From: Halorubrum sp. JWXQ-INN 858
GTDB taxonomy: Archaea; Halobacteriota; Halobacteria; Halobacteriales; Haloferacaceae
DNA length: 64,000 nucleotides
Assembly: GCF_009806985.1 (NCBI RefSeq)
Contig: NZ_WUAX01000006.1
Span: 184,184 to 248,183 of the forward strand
Direction of reading: 5' to 3'
Numbering within the stretch: position 1 is the stretch's first letter; every line of letters starts with the position of its first letter. This document shows positions 24,703 through 34,247 of the stretch, piece after piece. Under the pieces are notes generated by a model. It worked only from the letters and a program-made list of their open reading frames with translations. It made no database searches and had not been told where the DNA came from. Position numbers and translations under genes: made by a program.

Positions 24703-24981
24703 CGTCGGCGGCTCGTCGGCCGAGGCGGTCTGTTTGATCGTGTACCACGCCTCGTCGTGCCCGCAGCCGTCACAGACGACGTCGGTGGCGGTCGGCTTCC
24801 CCTCGAACTCCGCGCCCTCGACCGTCTCTATCACCTCGTCGTCGGTCTGTTCTTCCGTCGACTCGAAGCGGGCGGCGAGCTCCTCGTCGCGCTCGCTCGT
24901 CGCCCCGCACGCGTCGTCCCGACAGGTCATTTCGCCGTCGACCGACACCATCATCGAGCCGCACTCGTCACAGAACTGCAT
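24652..24981 (-). CDS. tfs: Transcription factor S (TFIIS/RPB9-like)
   Basis: A 109-residue archaeal TFS that helps RNA polymerase cleave backtracked RNA. The N-terminal zinc ribbon is CDECGSMM with CRDDACG. The C-terminal ribbon is CDGCGHDEAWYTIKQTASAD with KCKECSSRWRGYN, and the acidic DE pair in ASADEPPT is the polymerase-active-site tip. The first part uses GC-rich host codons, but the last 15 or so codons (aaa tgc aaa gaa tgt agt tct) are AT-rich and come from the integrated element. The gene remains intact because the element carries these replacement codons. Confidence 0.93.
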   Translation of the reverse strand: MQFCDECGSMMVSVDGEMTCRDDACGATSERDEELAARFESTEEQTDDEVIETVEGAEFEGKPTATDVVCDGCGHDEAWYTIKQTASADEPPTRFFKCKECSSRWRGYN

Positions 24982-25038
24982 ACCGCGACGTAGGCGGTGT
25001 GTCCTTTTAGGGTTCCGGACGCCGCGGGACGTCGCGAG

Positions 25039-25503
25039 CTAGCGCCCGCGGTCGAACGCCGGCCCGTCCTCGCCCACCATCGGGCAGTCGCGGACGCGGA
25101 ACGACTCGGTCTCGACGACCTCCACGATCGTCGTCGTCCCGTTGGAACACGCCGTCTCCGGCGGGTCGGAGAAGTGGGGACACCGCTGGCAGTACTGTCG
25201 CTTGTCGACGACGTGCTCGCGGTCGGCGTCGTCCGCCGGCGCGGCGTCGCCCCCCGCTCCGACGGAACCGACGGCCGCCTCGTCGAGCGCGTCCCAGACG
25301 TCCTCGTCGCCGAGGTCCTCGACCGCCATTCGCTCGAAGACGTCGTCGGGAGCGTCGGTCGCGGCGTCGTCGAGACTCCCGATCCCGTCGTCGCCCTCCG
25401 CGAGCGCGGCGAACGGGTCCTCCTCGTCGCCGTGCGTCGATCGGTCATCGGAGGCGCTGGGGTTACCGGAGGCGTTGGGGCCACCGGAGCCGTCGGCCGT
25501 CAT
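25039..25503 (-). CDS. Haloarchaeal protein with C-terminal Cys cluster
   Basis: A 154-residue protein. The first 100 residues are an acidic, low-complexity region (DDGIGSLDDAATDAPDDVFE). The C-terminal part has QYCQRCPHFSDPPETACSNG and later VRDCPMV, four Cys suited to bind a metal. Its start overlaps the end of the upstream coiled-coil gene by 4 bases (ATGA). Function unknown; conserved pairing with the coiled-coil protein is likely. Confidence 0.65.
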   Translation of the reverse strand: MTADGSGGPNASGNPSASDDRSTHGDEEDPFAALAEGDDGIGSLDDAATDAPDDVFERMAVEDLGDEDVWDALDEAAVGSVGAGGDAAPADDADREHVVDKRQYCQRCPHFSDPPETACSNGTTTIVEVVETESFRVRDCPMVGEDGPAFDRGR

Positions 25504-26603
25504 CGTCCCTCGCCTCCCCGCGGCTCGGCGGCACGACCCCGCTCGGAGCCGTTTCGGGAGCGGTCGGGGCCGGCGTTGGTCCCGTCCGTACCCCCAGAGC
25601 CGTCGGTGGTCGGATCGGTGTCTTCGGAGCCCGTATCCCCGGACCCCGTGCTCTCCGAACCTGCGTCCCCGGGGTCGGGATCGGCACGTGTCGCCGTCGG
25701 CGAGGGCGTCGGCGAGACGTCGCCCTCCAGCGCGGGCGGGTCCCCCACGGTGAGCCGTGAGGTCCCGAAGAAGCCCGTCTTCGGGTCGAGGTCGGCGAAT
25801 CGCCGGTCGCAGTGTGGGCAGTCGGGCGTCGACAACAGCGCGAGGTCGACGGTCCCGCGACAGGCCGCACAGTCCGCCGTCCTGACCCCGTGCCGGTTCG
25901 CGGCCGTGGTCAGAGCGGACAGCCGCTCGCGGCCGGCCGCCCGCCGTTCAAGCGACGCGAGCCGGCGCTGAACGCCGACGACGGCGTTCGCGACCCGCGA
26001 GAGCTTCCCGGCGACGTCGTCGTCGCGGTCGAGCCCCTCCTCGACTCGCGACTCCAGCGTGGACACCCGGTCGCCGACGTCGTCCGACTCGCCACGGAGG
26101 GCGTCGAGGCGCGCATCGACGTCGGCGACGGCGTCCTCGAGGCCGGCGACCGTCGCGGCGAGGTCCTCGACCGTCGCCTCCGTGTCCGGATGCGCGTGGT
26201 CCGCCGCCGCCCGATCCTCGACGTCGCGGTAGATCCGGACGAGCCGGTCGCGGAGGTCCTCGACCTTCGCGTCGACGTCCGCCTCCAGCGCGTCGGTGTC
26301 GGACTCCAGCGCGTCGACGTCGGTCCGTACGCCGTCGAGGTCCGCGGACAGCTCCTCGGTCCGTGCGGCCAGGGCCTCGAGGTCCTCGGTCGTCTCGGTC
26401 GCGGTCGACTCGAGCCGATCGGTGGTCTCGTCGAGGTCGGAGACGACCGACTCGATCCGCGCTACGTCGTCGTCGCTCGGCACGTCGACGCCGTTCGCCT
26501 CCGCGAGCGCGACGATGGCTCGCTTGAGCACCTCCTCGCGGGAGACCCCCGACTCGCTGGCGGCGTCGTCCAGCGCGGACTCTAACGCGTCGATATCGCT
26601 CAT
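25500..26603 (-). CDS. Coiled-coil protein with zinc ribbon
   Basis: A 367-residue acidic protein. The N-terminus (DAASESGVSREEVLKRAIVA) looks like a short helical DNA- or protein-binding unit. Residues about 45 to 215 are heptad-rich coiled coil (VSDLDETTDRLESTATETTE). CAACRGTVDLALL and CPHCDRRFADLD near residue 245 form a zinc ribbon, and the tail is Ser/Thr/Gly/Asp-rich and disordered. It could be a structural or chromosome-associated protein; no catalytic motif is seen. It is co-translated with the gene at 25039. Confidence 0.65.
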   Translation of the reverse strand: MSDIDALESALDDAASESGVSREEVLKRAIVALAEANGVDVPSDDDVARIESVVSDLDETTDRLESTATETTEDLEALAARTEELSADLDGVRTDVDALESDTDALEADVDAKVEDLRDRLVRIYRDVEDRAAADHAHPDTEATVEDLAATVAGLEDAVADVDARLDALRGESDDVGDRVSTLESRVEEGLDRDDDVAGKLSRVANAVVGVQRRLASLERRAAGRERLSALTTAANRHGVRTADCAACRGTVDLALLSTPDCPHCDRRFADLDPKTGFFGTSRLTVGDPPALEGDVSPTPSPTATRADPDPGDAGSESTGSGDTGSEDTDPTTDGSGGTDGTNAGPDRSRNGSERGRAAEPRGGEGR

Positions 26604-26736
26604 CGCGGGTCCCCCACCATCTGCCCGGTCCTTGGGTGGGGAGCCTTAAGTAACCATCCGCGTTGGGCTCCCCGGAGTGTCCCGTCGCAGGGCGTCCGGT
26701 GAGAAGCGTACTCACTGAGGTATCGGAGGGGGATAC

Positions 26737-27573
26737 TCACCGGATCTTCCGGACGTCGCTGATGTCGAACCCGCCGTCGTGGATGTCCGTCTCGAAGCGC
26801 ACGATGTCCTCCTCCTCGATCCGCGAGAGCACGCCACGGAACTCCCGTACGACCATGGTTCGGGCCCGCTGTGAGCCGCCGCTCTCCCACGAGAACTGGA
26901 ACGTCCCGTCGGCAGCGTCCATCAGGGTCCCGAACTCCCGCTGGGTCAGCGCGTCCTCGTTGACCAACACCAGGACGAGCCCGCCCCAGTGCTGGGCCGC
27001 CTTCTTCAGTCCCTTCATCACCATCACGATATCGCTCCAGTCGCGCTCCTCGGAGACCGCGGAGACGAGGTCCGTGACCGAGTCGATACAGACGAGGTTC
27101 CCCGCGGCGTGTTCGGTGAGGTAGTCGCCGAGCGCCGTCAACACGTCGTCGGGACGGGTCCGGTCGCTCAGCTCCGTGATCGACGTCGTCTCACCCTCGT
27201 ACCACTCGCGGGGGATCGGGCTGAGCTGGAAGAACTCCGGCGAGAGGTCGCGAAACGCGACTTCCTCGACCGCGGCGTCGACGATCTCCGTGGCCATGGT
27301 GTACTCCATCTCGCGGGTGATCGCCTCCGCGTCGGCGGTGAACGAGAGGTAGTGGACCTCCGGGGGGACCGCCGCGTCGGCGGCGACGTCGCCGTAGTAG
27401 AGGTCGAACAGCTCCGCGTCGCCGTGCGCGAGCCCGCTTATCGCCGCGCTGGTGTAGAGGAACTCCCGCGCGCCCGCCCCGGCTTCCCCCGAGAGCAGCA
27501 CGACGTTCCCGGGCGGCGCGCCGCCGCCGAGGATCGAATCCAACCGTGCGACGCCGAACGGAACGCGAGACAT
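26737..27573 (-). CDS. KaiC/RAD55-like ATPase with degenerate P-loop
   Basis: A 278-residue RecA-superfamily protein, the type often called HTR-like protein in haloarchaea. The start PFGVARLDSILGGGAPPGNV is the usual KaiC opening. The P-loop reads SGEAGAGAREF: the Lys and Ser/Thr of Walker A (GxGKS/T) are replaced by Ala and Arg. Walker B is LVCIDSVTDLV near residue 160. The late segment LVLVLVNEDALT fits the family. Without the P-loop Lys it may not hydrolyse ATP and may act as a regulator or binding subunit. No partner KaiC gene is adjacent. Confidence 0.75.
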   Translation of the reverse strand: MSRVPFGVARLDSILGGGAPPGNVVLLSGEAGAGAREFLYTSAAISGLAHGDAELFDLYYGDVAADAAVPPEVHYLSFTADAEAITREMEYTMATEIVDAAVEEVAFRDLSPEFFQLSPIPREWYEGETTSITELSDRTRPDDVLTALGDYLTEHAAGNLVCIDSVTDLVSAVSEERDWSDIVMVMKGLKKAAQHWGGLVLVLVNEDALTQREFGTLMDAADGTFQFSWESGGSQRARTMVVREFRGVLSRIEEEDIVRFETDIHDGGFDISDVRKIR

Positions 27574-27674
27574 ACCCCTACCGGGACCGCCCGTCGCTTA
27601 GTGTTGTTGCTCACGAACCGCCCTTGACCGGTGCGAACGAGCCCGGTCCGTGATCATCCGGACCCCATCCGTGC

Positions 27675-28679
27675 TCACCCGGAGTGCTCGGGCCCGATCC
27701 GTGCCCCGTCGTTGGTTCCGCGGACGACCGCGACGTCGCCGGCGGCGCCCGCGGCCGCGAGCGCCTCTTCCCCCGCCAGTCGCGCCGCCGCCGCGTGATC
27801 GGCGTCGGTGACGCCGTAGACGGTGGGGCCCCACGAGGACTGGCCCGCGCCGAAGACCGCCGGCGACGATTCGAGGGTTGCGACGACGTCGCCGACGGGT
27901 GGCCGGTAGACGCCGCCCTGCTCGTCGGCGTACCACGCCCCGTTGAGCCGGCCGACCTCCGCGACGGCCGCGCCGAACGCCTCCGCGCGTCCTTCGGCGA
28001 TCGACGGGAGGACGCGGCGGGCCACGATCCCGGCGATCCGGTCGGCCAGCGCCGGCGACGCGCGCTCGACCGCGCCGCGCATCGCCGCGTCCTCCACGGT
28101 CCCGCTCCGGCCGGGCTCCGCGTCCGGGCGGACGACCAGGAACCGCCACGACTCCGGGATCGCGTGGCGAGCGGCGACCGCCGGTACCGTCCAGCTCCCG
28201 TCGCTCGGTCGGTCGGTCGTGAACCGCGCCGTGGGGTGGCCGGCGTCGAGCACGAAGCCGCCGCCCTCGAACGTCGCGACCCCGACCCCCGAACGCCCCC
28301 CGCGACCGAGCGCTGGTGCGTGCTCGCGGACCCGGGGCTCCCGGTCGTGCGCCCGGGCGACTGCGGTGAGCGTCGCCGCCGCGAGCTGCGTCCCGCTCCC
28401 GAGCCCGGCGTGGCGCGGCAGCGACTCGCGGACGACGACCGTCGCTCCGTCGACGCCGAGCAGGTCCCGCGTCCGTGAGGCGTGTCGCTCGGCGTCCGCG
28501 GCGACCCCGTCGGGGACGCCGTCGGCGACCCGGACGTCGACCTCGGCTGCCGCCTCCGCCTCGACCACGACGCGGGGCTCCGCGAGCCCGACGCCGAACG
28601 CGCCGTACAGACGCTCGTGTGAGAGGCTGAGATTGCCGAAGCCGAAGTGTAAGCGTGCGCCGGCGCTGACGCGGGTCAT
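27675..28679 (-). CDS. mptG: Beta-ribofuranosylaminobenzene 5'-phosphate synthase
   Basis: A 334-residue GHMP-kinase-superfamily enzyme. Its family makes the first committed intermediate of methanopterin-type pterins from p-aminobenzoate-type substrates and PRPP. ATG 28679 ([20 protein letters not shown]) gives the family N-terminus; the GHMP glycine-rich loop is [20 protein letters not shown] near residue 88. Later [10 protein letters not shown] and the Gly-rich end fit. An open frame continues upstream of ATG 28679 but only as GC-rich shadow over tgtA. Halophiles of this type are non-methanogens, so the product pathway (a pterin or folate analogue) is inferred. Confidence 0.85.
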   Translation of the reverse strand: MTRVSAGARLHFGFGNLSLSHERLYGAFGVGLAEPRVVVEAEAAAEVDVRVADGVPDGVAADAERHASRTRDLLGVDGATVVVRESLPRHAGLGSGTQLAAATLTAVARAHDREPRVREHAPALGRGGRSGVGVATFEGGGFVLDAGHPTARFTTDRPSDGSWTVPAVAARHAIPESWRFLVVRPDAEPGRSGTVEDAAMRGAVERASPALADRIAGIVARRVLPSIAEGRAEAFGAAVAEVGRLNGAWYADEQGGVYRPPVGDVVATLESSPAVFGAGQSSWGPTVYGVTDADHAAAARLAGEEALAAAGAAGDVAVVRGTNDGARIGPEHSG

Positions 28680-28877
28680 GTCGTCGGGGATTCGGGGCGG
28701 ACGGGTAAAGCGAGCGTGACGCAGGCGGAGTTTGCCGGTCTCGGGCGGTGGACCGCCTGGCCGGACGACGGGCGAACTGACGGCGTGCGGGACCGTCGAG
28801 CCGTCGAACCGGCCCCTCGCCGGACCCACGCACCGCCGGAACGCAACCCTTACCGCCGGGCTCCACGCAGTCCGGAC

Positions 28878-30359
28878 ATGCGCGATCACTTCGAGATCAG
28901 GGACCACGACGCCGCCGGGCGGATCGGTCGGCTGACGGTCCCCCGCGCGGGCGTCACCGTGGAGACGCCGGCGCTGTTGCCGGTCGTCAACCCGAACGTC
29001 CTGACGATCGAGCCCGAACGGCTCGGCGCGGAGTTCGGCGCGGAGATGCTGATCACGAACTCCTACATCATCCGGAGCACCGACCGGATCCGCGATCAGG
29101 TGCTCGAACGGGGGCTCCACGACTACCTCGGGTTCGACGGGGCGATCATGACGGACTCGGGCTCGTTCCAGCTCGCGGAGTACGGCGACATCGACGTCAC
29201 GACCGCGGAGATCATCGACTTCCAGCGTCGGATCGGCAGCGACGTCGCGACCCCCGTCGACGTCCCCACGCCGCCGGACGTGTCCCGCGAGCGCGCGGAG
29301 CGCGAGCTGGAGACGACGAAGCGGGCGCTCGCGGACGCCGCGGCCGCGGAGACGGGCGACATGCTCGTCAACGCACCCGTGCAGGGGTCGACGTTCCCGG
29401 ACCTGCGGGAGGCGGCCGGCCGCCACGCCGCCGCCACCGACCTCGACGTGTTCCCGGTCGGCGCGATGGTCCCGCTGATGAACGCGTACCGCTACGCCGA
29501 CGTCGTCGAGGCGGTCTTCGGCGCGAAGCGGGGGCTCGACGCGGACTGCCCCGTCCACCTGTTCGGCGCGGGCCACCCGATGATGCTCGCGTTGGCGGTC
29601 GCGGCCGGCTGTGACCTGTTCGACTCCGCGGCGTACGCGCTGATGGCGCGCGACGGGCGATACCTCACCGTCTCGGGGACCGAACACCTCGCGGAGCTGT
29701 CGTACTTCCCCTGCTCGTGTCCGGTGTGTGCGGCGCACACGCCGGCGGACGTTCGCGCCCGCGAGGACGACGAGGCCGAGCGGCTGCTCGCCGAGCACAA
29801 CCTCCACGTCACGTTCGAGGAGATCCGGCGGATCAAGGCGGCGATCCGGTCGGGGACGCTCCTCGACCTCGTCGACCGCCGCGCCCGCGGCCACCCCGCG
29901 ATGCTCGACGGCTACCGCGCGCTGCTCGACGGGAGCGACCGGCTCGAACGGACCGACCCCGTCTCGAAGGACGCCTTCTTCTACACCTCCCACGAGTCGG
30001 CGCGACGCCCGGAGGTCCGGCGGCACCACGACCGCCTTGCGCGGCTGGCGGTCCCGGACCGGCTCCTCGTCACCGAGTCGAAGGCCCCGTCGACGCACGA
30101 CTACGACGCGGTGTGGCGACTGAAGCCCCCGTTCGGCCCGTTCCCGCGCGCGCTCTCGGAGACGTACCCGCTCACCGCGGAGGTGCCTGAACGGACCGAC
30201 GTCGCGGCCCAGGAAGCGGCGGCCAGGGGGGTCGAGGCGCTGGCCGAAGCGAATCCCGAAACGGCGATCACGGTCGGACACGACGGCTGGGCGGCCGCCG
30301 CGCTCGAGGGACTTCCGGAGAGCGTCGAGACGGAGGACCTCCGCGACCTGGGTCGGTAG
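28878..30359 (+). CDS. tgtA: Archaeosine tRNA-guanine transglycosylase
   Basis: A 493-residue enzyme that replaces guanine 15 of archaeal tRNA with preQ0, the first step of archaeosine. ATG 28878 ([17 protein letters not shown]) follows a TATA-like cccttac at about 28848. The TIM-barrel TGT domain includes [25 protein letters not shown] near residue 92 with a catalytic Asp, [11 protein letters not shown] and [14 protein letters not shown]. The zinc site is [11 protein letters not shown] near residue 280. It is 490 to 500 residues long, without a C-terminal PUA domain, as in other euryarchaea where ArcS carries the PUA. arcS follows downstream on the same strand. Confidence 0.93.
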   Translation: MRDHFEIRDHDAAGRIGRLTVPRAGVTVETPALLPVVNPNVLTIEPERLGAEFGAEMLITNSYIIRSTDRIRDQVLERGLHDYLGFDGAIMTDSGSFQLAEYGDIDVTTAEIIDFQRRIGSDVATPVDVPTPPDVSRERAERELETTKRALADAAAAETGDMLVNAPVQGSTFPDLREAAGRHAAATDLDVFPVGAMVPLMNAYRYADVVEAVFGAKRGLDADCPVHLFGAGHPMMLALAVAAGCDLFDSAAYALMARDGRYLTVSGTEHLAELSYFPCSCPVCAAHTPADVRAREDDEAERLLAEHNLHVTFEEIRRIKAAIRSGTLLDLVDRRARGHPAMLDGYRALLDGSDRLERTDPVSKDAFFYTSHESARRPEVRRHHDRLARLAVPDRLLVTESKAPSTHDYDAVWRLKPPFGPFPRALSETYPLTAEVPERTDVAAQEAAARGVEALAEANPETAITVGHDGWAAAALEGLPESVETEDLRDLGR

Positions 30360-30409
30360 CGACGCGGCCGAGCGTGACGCTTTCGGCGGTTCCGGAGGTC
30401 CCGACGAAC

Positions 30410-30859
30410 CTACCGCTCCGGCGACGCCGGCATCCGACCGGTGTAGTCCCAGCTGTGGAGCCGGTCGGGGTCGATCCGGACGTGGACCTCCTCGCGATCC
30501 GGGCGGAGGAGTCGCTCGCCGAGCTCGTTGTCCGTTCCGCCGAGGTAGCGCTCCAGGAGCGACCGGAGCCGTTCCATGCCCTCGTCCGGTGAGACCGTCG
30601 CTTGGCCGCGTCCGCGAACTCCTTTATAAGGCGGGTCGTTCGTCGACACCTCGAAGGAGACGCGGTCGTCGTACGCGAGGAAGTCGACGAGGTCGGCGTC
30701 GGCACCCGTCGCACAGTGGACCGCGCCGTCCCACGCGAACCACAGCGAAACGATCCAGGGCTCGTCGGCGGGCGTGCGACAGCCCACGCGGACGGGAACA
30801 CGAGCGGATTCAAGGAACTCGTCGATGCGCTCGCGGTTCCACGGGCCGGTGAGCTTCAT
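30410..30859 (-). CDS. Pyridoxamine 5'-phosphate oxidase-like flavin protein
   Basis: A 149-residue protein. RIDEFLESARVPVRVGC, then PWIVSLWFAWDGAVHCATGA and YDDRVSFEVSTNDPPYKGVR, is the split-barrel fold of PNPOx-like FMN- or F420-binding proteins. It lies on the opposite strand between tgtA and arcS, so it is not part of the archaeosine operon. The substrate is unknown. Confidence 0.75.
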   Translation of the reverse strand: MKLTGPWNRERIDEFLESARVPVRVGCRTPADEPWIVSLWFAWDGAVHCATGADADLVDFLAYDDRVSFEVSTNDPPYKGVRGRGQATVSPDEGMERLRSLLERYLGGTDNELGERLLRPDREEVHVRIDPDRLHSWDYTGRMPASPER

Positions 30860-31056
30860 GCCGGACCGACGGGCGGCGACCGCCTAAAGCCACCGTCCGT
30901 CGCGACCGTCTCGTCGGTTTCGTCGTCGCCGTTTCGGTTCCCGTCCCTGCCGTCGTCGACGCCGCCGTCCCCGCCATCGTCCAGGTCGACGTAGCCGCCG
31001 TCCCCGTCGCCGGCGCGGAACACAAGAGAGTTGAGCGTCCCCCTGCGATCGGAGGT

Positions 31057-32835
31057 ATGACCGACTACTTCGAGGTTCACGAACGCGACGGCGCGGCCCG
31101 CCTCGGCGAGCTCCGGCTCGCCGACCCGGTCGCGACGCCCGCGCTCGCGGACCCGTTTCTGACGGACGCCGGCAGCCTCTGGGCCGGCGAGCGGGCGGTC
31201 CCCGACGGGACCGACGCGGAGCTCACCGTGCTCCCCCACCGGAGCTTCCCCGCGGGGACCCGCGAGGAGGTCCGCGAGTCGTTCCGCGTCGACCACCCGG
31301 ACGTCGGGTTCCCCTCCGCCGCCGTCGTCGACAGCGCGGACCCGCGCGACGTGGGGGCCGACGCGTACGTCCTCTCCGACGCGTCCGGCTTCGTCGGCCA
31401 CGGCGAGGCGTTCCGCGACGCGATCTGCTCGGCGAAGGCGTCGCTGCCGGCGGACACGGCGCTGTTCCTGTCCGGCGTCGCCACCCCGCGGAACGTCGCG
31501 ACGCTCGCGTACGCCGGGGTCGACCTCGTCGACGGGACGCTCGCGCGGACGAAGGGGACCCAGGGGATGTACCTCACCGCCGACGCCGAGCACTTCCTCG
31601 AGGACCTCGAGGAGCTCCCGTGTGCGTGCCCTGCCTGTGCGACCCCGCGCGAGCGGTTCACCCGGGCGGACTGTGCCGAACACAACGTCAACGCGCTCGC
31701 GGCCGAGCTCCGGCGGGTTCGCGAGCGGATCCGCGCGGGCCGCCTCCGCGACTACATCGAGGGGCAGGCGCGCCACGAGGGGTGGCTCACGGCGACGTTC
31801 CGCGAGTTCGACGACCAGTGGGGCTACCTCGAGGAGCGGACGCCCGTCCTGCGCGACGCCGAGGTCACCGCCGCCTCCGCCGAGACGCTCGACCGGGTCG
31901 AGATCCGACGATTCGCCGACCGCGTGACGAGCCGGTACCGCAACCGGTTTACGGACCAGCCGCTCGTGTTGGTCCCCTGCTCGGCGACGAAGCCGTACAG
32001 CGACTCCCAGAGCCACCGACAGTTCCACGACGCGATCAAGTGGCGCGGCCACACCGTCTCGATGACGTCGCCGATCGGCGTCGTCCCACAGGAGCTGGAG
32101 ACGACGTACCCCGCCCAACACTACGACGCGGTCGTCACGGGCGACTGGTCGGAGGACGAGATCGCGTTCGTCGCGGAGGTGTTGCGGCGGTACCTCGCCC
32201 GCAACGACTACTCCCGCGTGATCGCACACGTCCCCGAGCACGGCTACCGGGAGATCTGTGAGCGCGTCGAGCGCGATCCTGACGTCGACGTCCCGTTCGA
32301 GTACACCTGCGGCGACCACCCGACGACGGACGCGTCGCTCGAGGCGCTCGAGGCCGCCGTTCACGGCGAGCCCGCCTACAGCAAGCGCGAGCGCGAACAC
32401 AACACGGTGCGGGCGATCGCCGACTACCTCCTCGGGGACGGCGCGGGCGACGAGCTGTTCGAGGGGATCTACACGACGGGACGGTACCCGAAGCTACAGG
32501 CGTGGACCGCCGGCGGTCCCGACGACGGCGTCCAGCTCGCGACGATGGTGCCGCAGTACGGTACCCTCTCGTTCACCCTCGCGGGCGCTCGGCGCTGGGT
32601 CGAGAGCGACGCGCCGACGAAGCGGGTGACGATCGACGAGTTCGTCCCCCGCGGCTCCGTGCTCGCGCCCGGCGTCGTCGACGCCGACGCGGGGATCCGC
32701 GTCGGCGACGAGGTCGTCATCGAGGGGCCGAAGGCGTTCGCCGTCGGCCGCGCGGAGATGTCCGGCCCCGAGATGGTCGACTCGACCCGCGGCATCGCGG
32801 TCGCCGTCCGCCACGCCGACGAGAAGGCGGACTGA
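31057..32835 (+). CDS. arcS: Archaeosine synthase alpha subunit
   Basis: A 592-residue protein that converts preQ0-15 in tRNA to archaeosine (with partner subunits in some archaea). The N-terminal TGT-like domain (about 1 to 280) is a catalytically derived TgtA paralogue: AYVLSDASGFVGHG, a Cys cluster CACPACATPRERFTRADC. The ArcS motif PCSATKPYSDSQSH is near residue 307. A C-terminal PUA domain starts at about residue 505 (VTIDEFVPRGSVLAPGVVDA, DEVVIEGPKAFAVGRA). A Shine-Dalgarno ggaggt (31051 to 31056) directly abuts ATG 31057, which decides the start but is unusually close. Confidence 0.92.
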   Translation: MTDYFEVHERDGAARLGELRLADPVATPALADPFLTDAGSLWAGERAVPDGTDAELTVLPHRSFPAGTREEVRESFRVDHPDVGFPSAAVVDSADPRDVGADAYVLSDASGFVGHGEAFRDAICSAKASLPADTALFLSGVATPRNVATLAYAGVDLVDGTLARTKGTQGMYLTADAEHFLEDLEELPCACPACATPRERFTRADCAEHNVNALAAELRRVRERIRAGRLRDYIEGQARHEGWLTATFREFDDQWGYLEERTPVLRDAEVTAASAETLDRVEIRRFADRVTSRYRNRFTDQPLVLVPCSATKPYSDSQSHRQFHDAIKWRGHTVSMTSPIGVVPQELETTYPAQHYDAVVTGDWSEDEIAFVAEVLRRYLARNDYSRVIAHVPEHGYREICERVERDPDVDVPFEYTCGDHPTTDASLEALEAAVHGEPAYSKREREHNTVRAIADYLLGDGAGDELFEGIYTTGRYPKLQAWTAGGPDDGVQLATMVPQYGTLSFTLAGARRWVESDAPTKRVTIDEFVPRGSVLAPGVVDADAGIRVGDEVVIEGPKAFAVGRAEMSGPEMVDSTRGIAVAVRHADEKAD

Positions 32836-32894
32836 CGGCGGGTCCCCCGTCGTCCGGGAGCGGGATAGGTCCCGATACGCGAGCGGCGGAGCCG

Positions 32895-33001
32895 CCCGTC
32901 GCTTATAAATCGGCGGCTATCCAGTCGACAACCCCTATAAACCGGCGGCCATCCGACGGCCATCCGACGGCCACTCCTTATAAACACCGCTCCTTATAAA
33001 C
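32895..33001. repeat. Cluster of TTATAAA motifs and 11-base repeats
   Basis: Four copies of cttataaa- or ctataaa-type boxes lie at about 32903, 32933, 32978 and 32993. Between them an 11-base unit cggccatccga repeats about three times. It lies between the convergent genes ending at 32835 and 33029, where no promoter is needed, so the function of these TATA-like boxes is unclear. Confidence 0.6.
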
Positions 33002-33028
33002 GACTGACCGCGCCGGCGGTCTGGTCCG

Positions 33029-33580
33029 TCAGTGGAACCCGCGGTCGACGTCGTCGTCCGCGATCAGGTCGTCGAGCTCCGCGGTGAGCAGCTCCTCCGC
33101 CTCCTCGAACGTGTCGGAGAGCGCGTCGAGCTCGTCGGGTCGGCCGTCGAACTCGTAGGCCATCGGGCCGAACGCCGGCGACTCGATCGCCTCCATCACG
33201 TCCTCGAAGAGGTGATCGGGGTCCGTCGGGGCCTCCGCGTGCACCTTCAGCGTCTCCTCCAGCCGCGTCGCCATCTCCGTCGCCGCGTCCGCGTCCGCGG
33301 GCGGCCTGCGGACGGCGAACCGCCCCGGCGAGTCGGCGCCCGGCAGCAGCGGGTCCAGGTCGTCGTCGACCTTGCGCGCCACCTTGGCCCCGACGCCCCG
33401 GAGGTCGCGCGGGTTCTTCGCGTACGTCTTCAGCTGGTAGACGCCCACGCTCGGGTGGCCGAAATAGAGGTCCTCGCCGAGCCCCTCGCGTCGGGAGCCC
33501 GCGACCGCGCGCCAGCCGTCGGGGTCGGTCGAGTCGCCCGCGACGTCCGCGAGGATCTCCCGCCAGTTTCGAACGCGCAT
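33029..33580 (-). CDS. Haloarchaeal hypothetical protein
   Basis: A 183-residue soluble acidic protein. The N-terminus (VRNWREILADVAGDSTDPDG) and the motif LYFGHPSVGVYQLKTYAKNP suggest a small folded domain; the C-terminal half is helical and acidic (FEEAEELLTAELDDLIADDD). The TATA-like ccttataagg (33591 to 33600) is only about 10 to 20 bases before the start at 33580, which is closer than usual, so a later start is possible. Function unknown. Confidence 0.65.
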   Translation of the reverse strand: MRVRNWREILADVAGDSTDPDGWRAVAGSRREGLGEDLYFGHPSVGVYQLKTYAKNPRDLRGVGAKVARKVDDDLDPLLPGADSPGRFAVRRPPADADAATEMATRLEETLKVHAEAPTDPDHLFEDVMEAIESPAFGPMAYEFDGRPDELDALSDTFEEAEELLTAELDDLIADDDVDRGFH

Positions 33581-33686
33581 AACGGATCGACCTTATAAGG
33601 GAACGGAAATGAGCGTGTCGGTCACGACGGGTCGGTCACCGTAGGCCGCGTCGATCCGGGACGGCGGGCCTCACGGCCCCTCCCTC

Positions 33687-33836
33687 CGTCGTGCCCTCAC
33701 CCCATCTTGTCCTCGCACCGTCGTGCCCTCACCCCACCTTGTCCTCGCACCGTCGTGCCCTCATCCCGCCGTGCCCCCGCTCCGTCGCACCCTCGCCCCG
33801 TCGCGCCCTCATCCAGTCACGCCCTCACTCCGTCGC
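33687..33836. repeat. Tandem array, 32-base unit, about 4.5 copies
   Basis: Units start with cgtcgtgccctc or a close variant at 33687, 33719, 33751, 33783 and 33815, an exact 32-base period. Each unit is two similar 16-base halves. Copies diverge from left to right. The array runs into the last codons of the gene ending at 33825. There are no unique spacers. Confidence 0.9.
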
Positions 33837-34193
33837 CTGCCGTTCCTCCTGGACGAACAGGTACATCGCGACGGCGACGAGCGCGAGGCTCAGTCCGCCG
33901 TTGAGCAGCCCGACGGCGAGGAACCCCATCCCCGACAACACCCAGAGGACCCCGAGCACGCCGACGTGGAGCACCCCGAGCAGGTAGAGCACCGGGCTCC
34001 ACAGCCGGGTGAAAAAGAGCCCGACGCCGAGCAGGAAGCTACACCCGACGACGAACAGCGCCGGCTCGGAGGCGACGATCCCGACGGACAGGTTCACCGC
34101 CGCGATCGCCACCGACAGCGCGACCCCGAGCCAGTAGACCCACGTCCAGTCACCGACCTCGTTGAACCGCAGCACGGACGAGCGGGCGTTCAC
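33825..34193 (-). CDS. Small four-helix membrane protein
   Basis: A 122-residue membrane protein; GTG 34193 (VNARSSVLRFNEVGDW) is taken as start because it precedes the first helix directly, but a TTG at 34262 is open too. Four hydrophobic helices (for example WVYWLGVALSVAIAAVNLSV and ALFVVGCSFLLGVGLFF) fill most of it. The end is polar (FVQEERQATE). Not assigned to a family. It is divergent from the gene at 34248 by only about 55 bases. Confidence 0.6.
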   Translation of the reverse strand: MNARSSVLRFNEVGDWTWVYWLGVALSVAIAAVNLSVGIVASEPALFVVGCSFLLGVGLFFTRLWSPVLYLLGVLHVGVLGVLWVLSGMGFLAVGLLNGGLSLALVAVAMYLFVQEERQATE

Positions 34194-34247
34194 GACGGAC
34201 CGATCGCGTGACGAGGTGAAAGGCGTTGTGCCGGGGAAACAGTTAGC

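Noticed and set aside
28680..30281. Upstream extension of the mptG frame
   Set aside because: The extra 530 residues are antisense to tgtA and have no domain; ATG 28679 gives the normal protein length.
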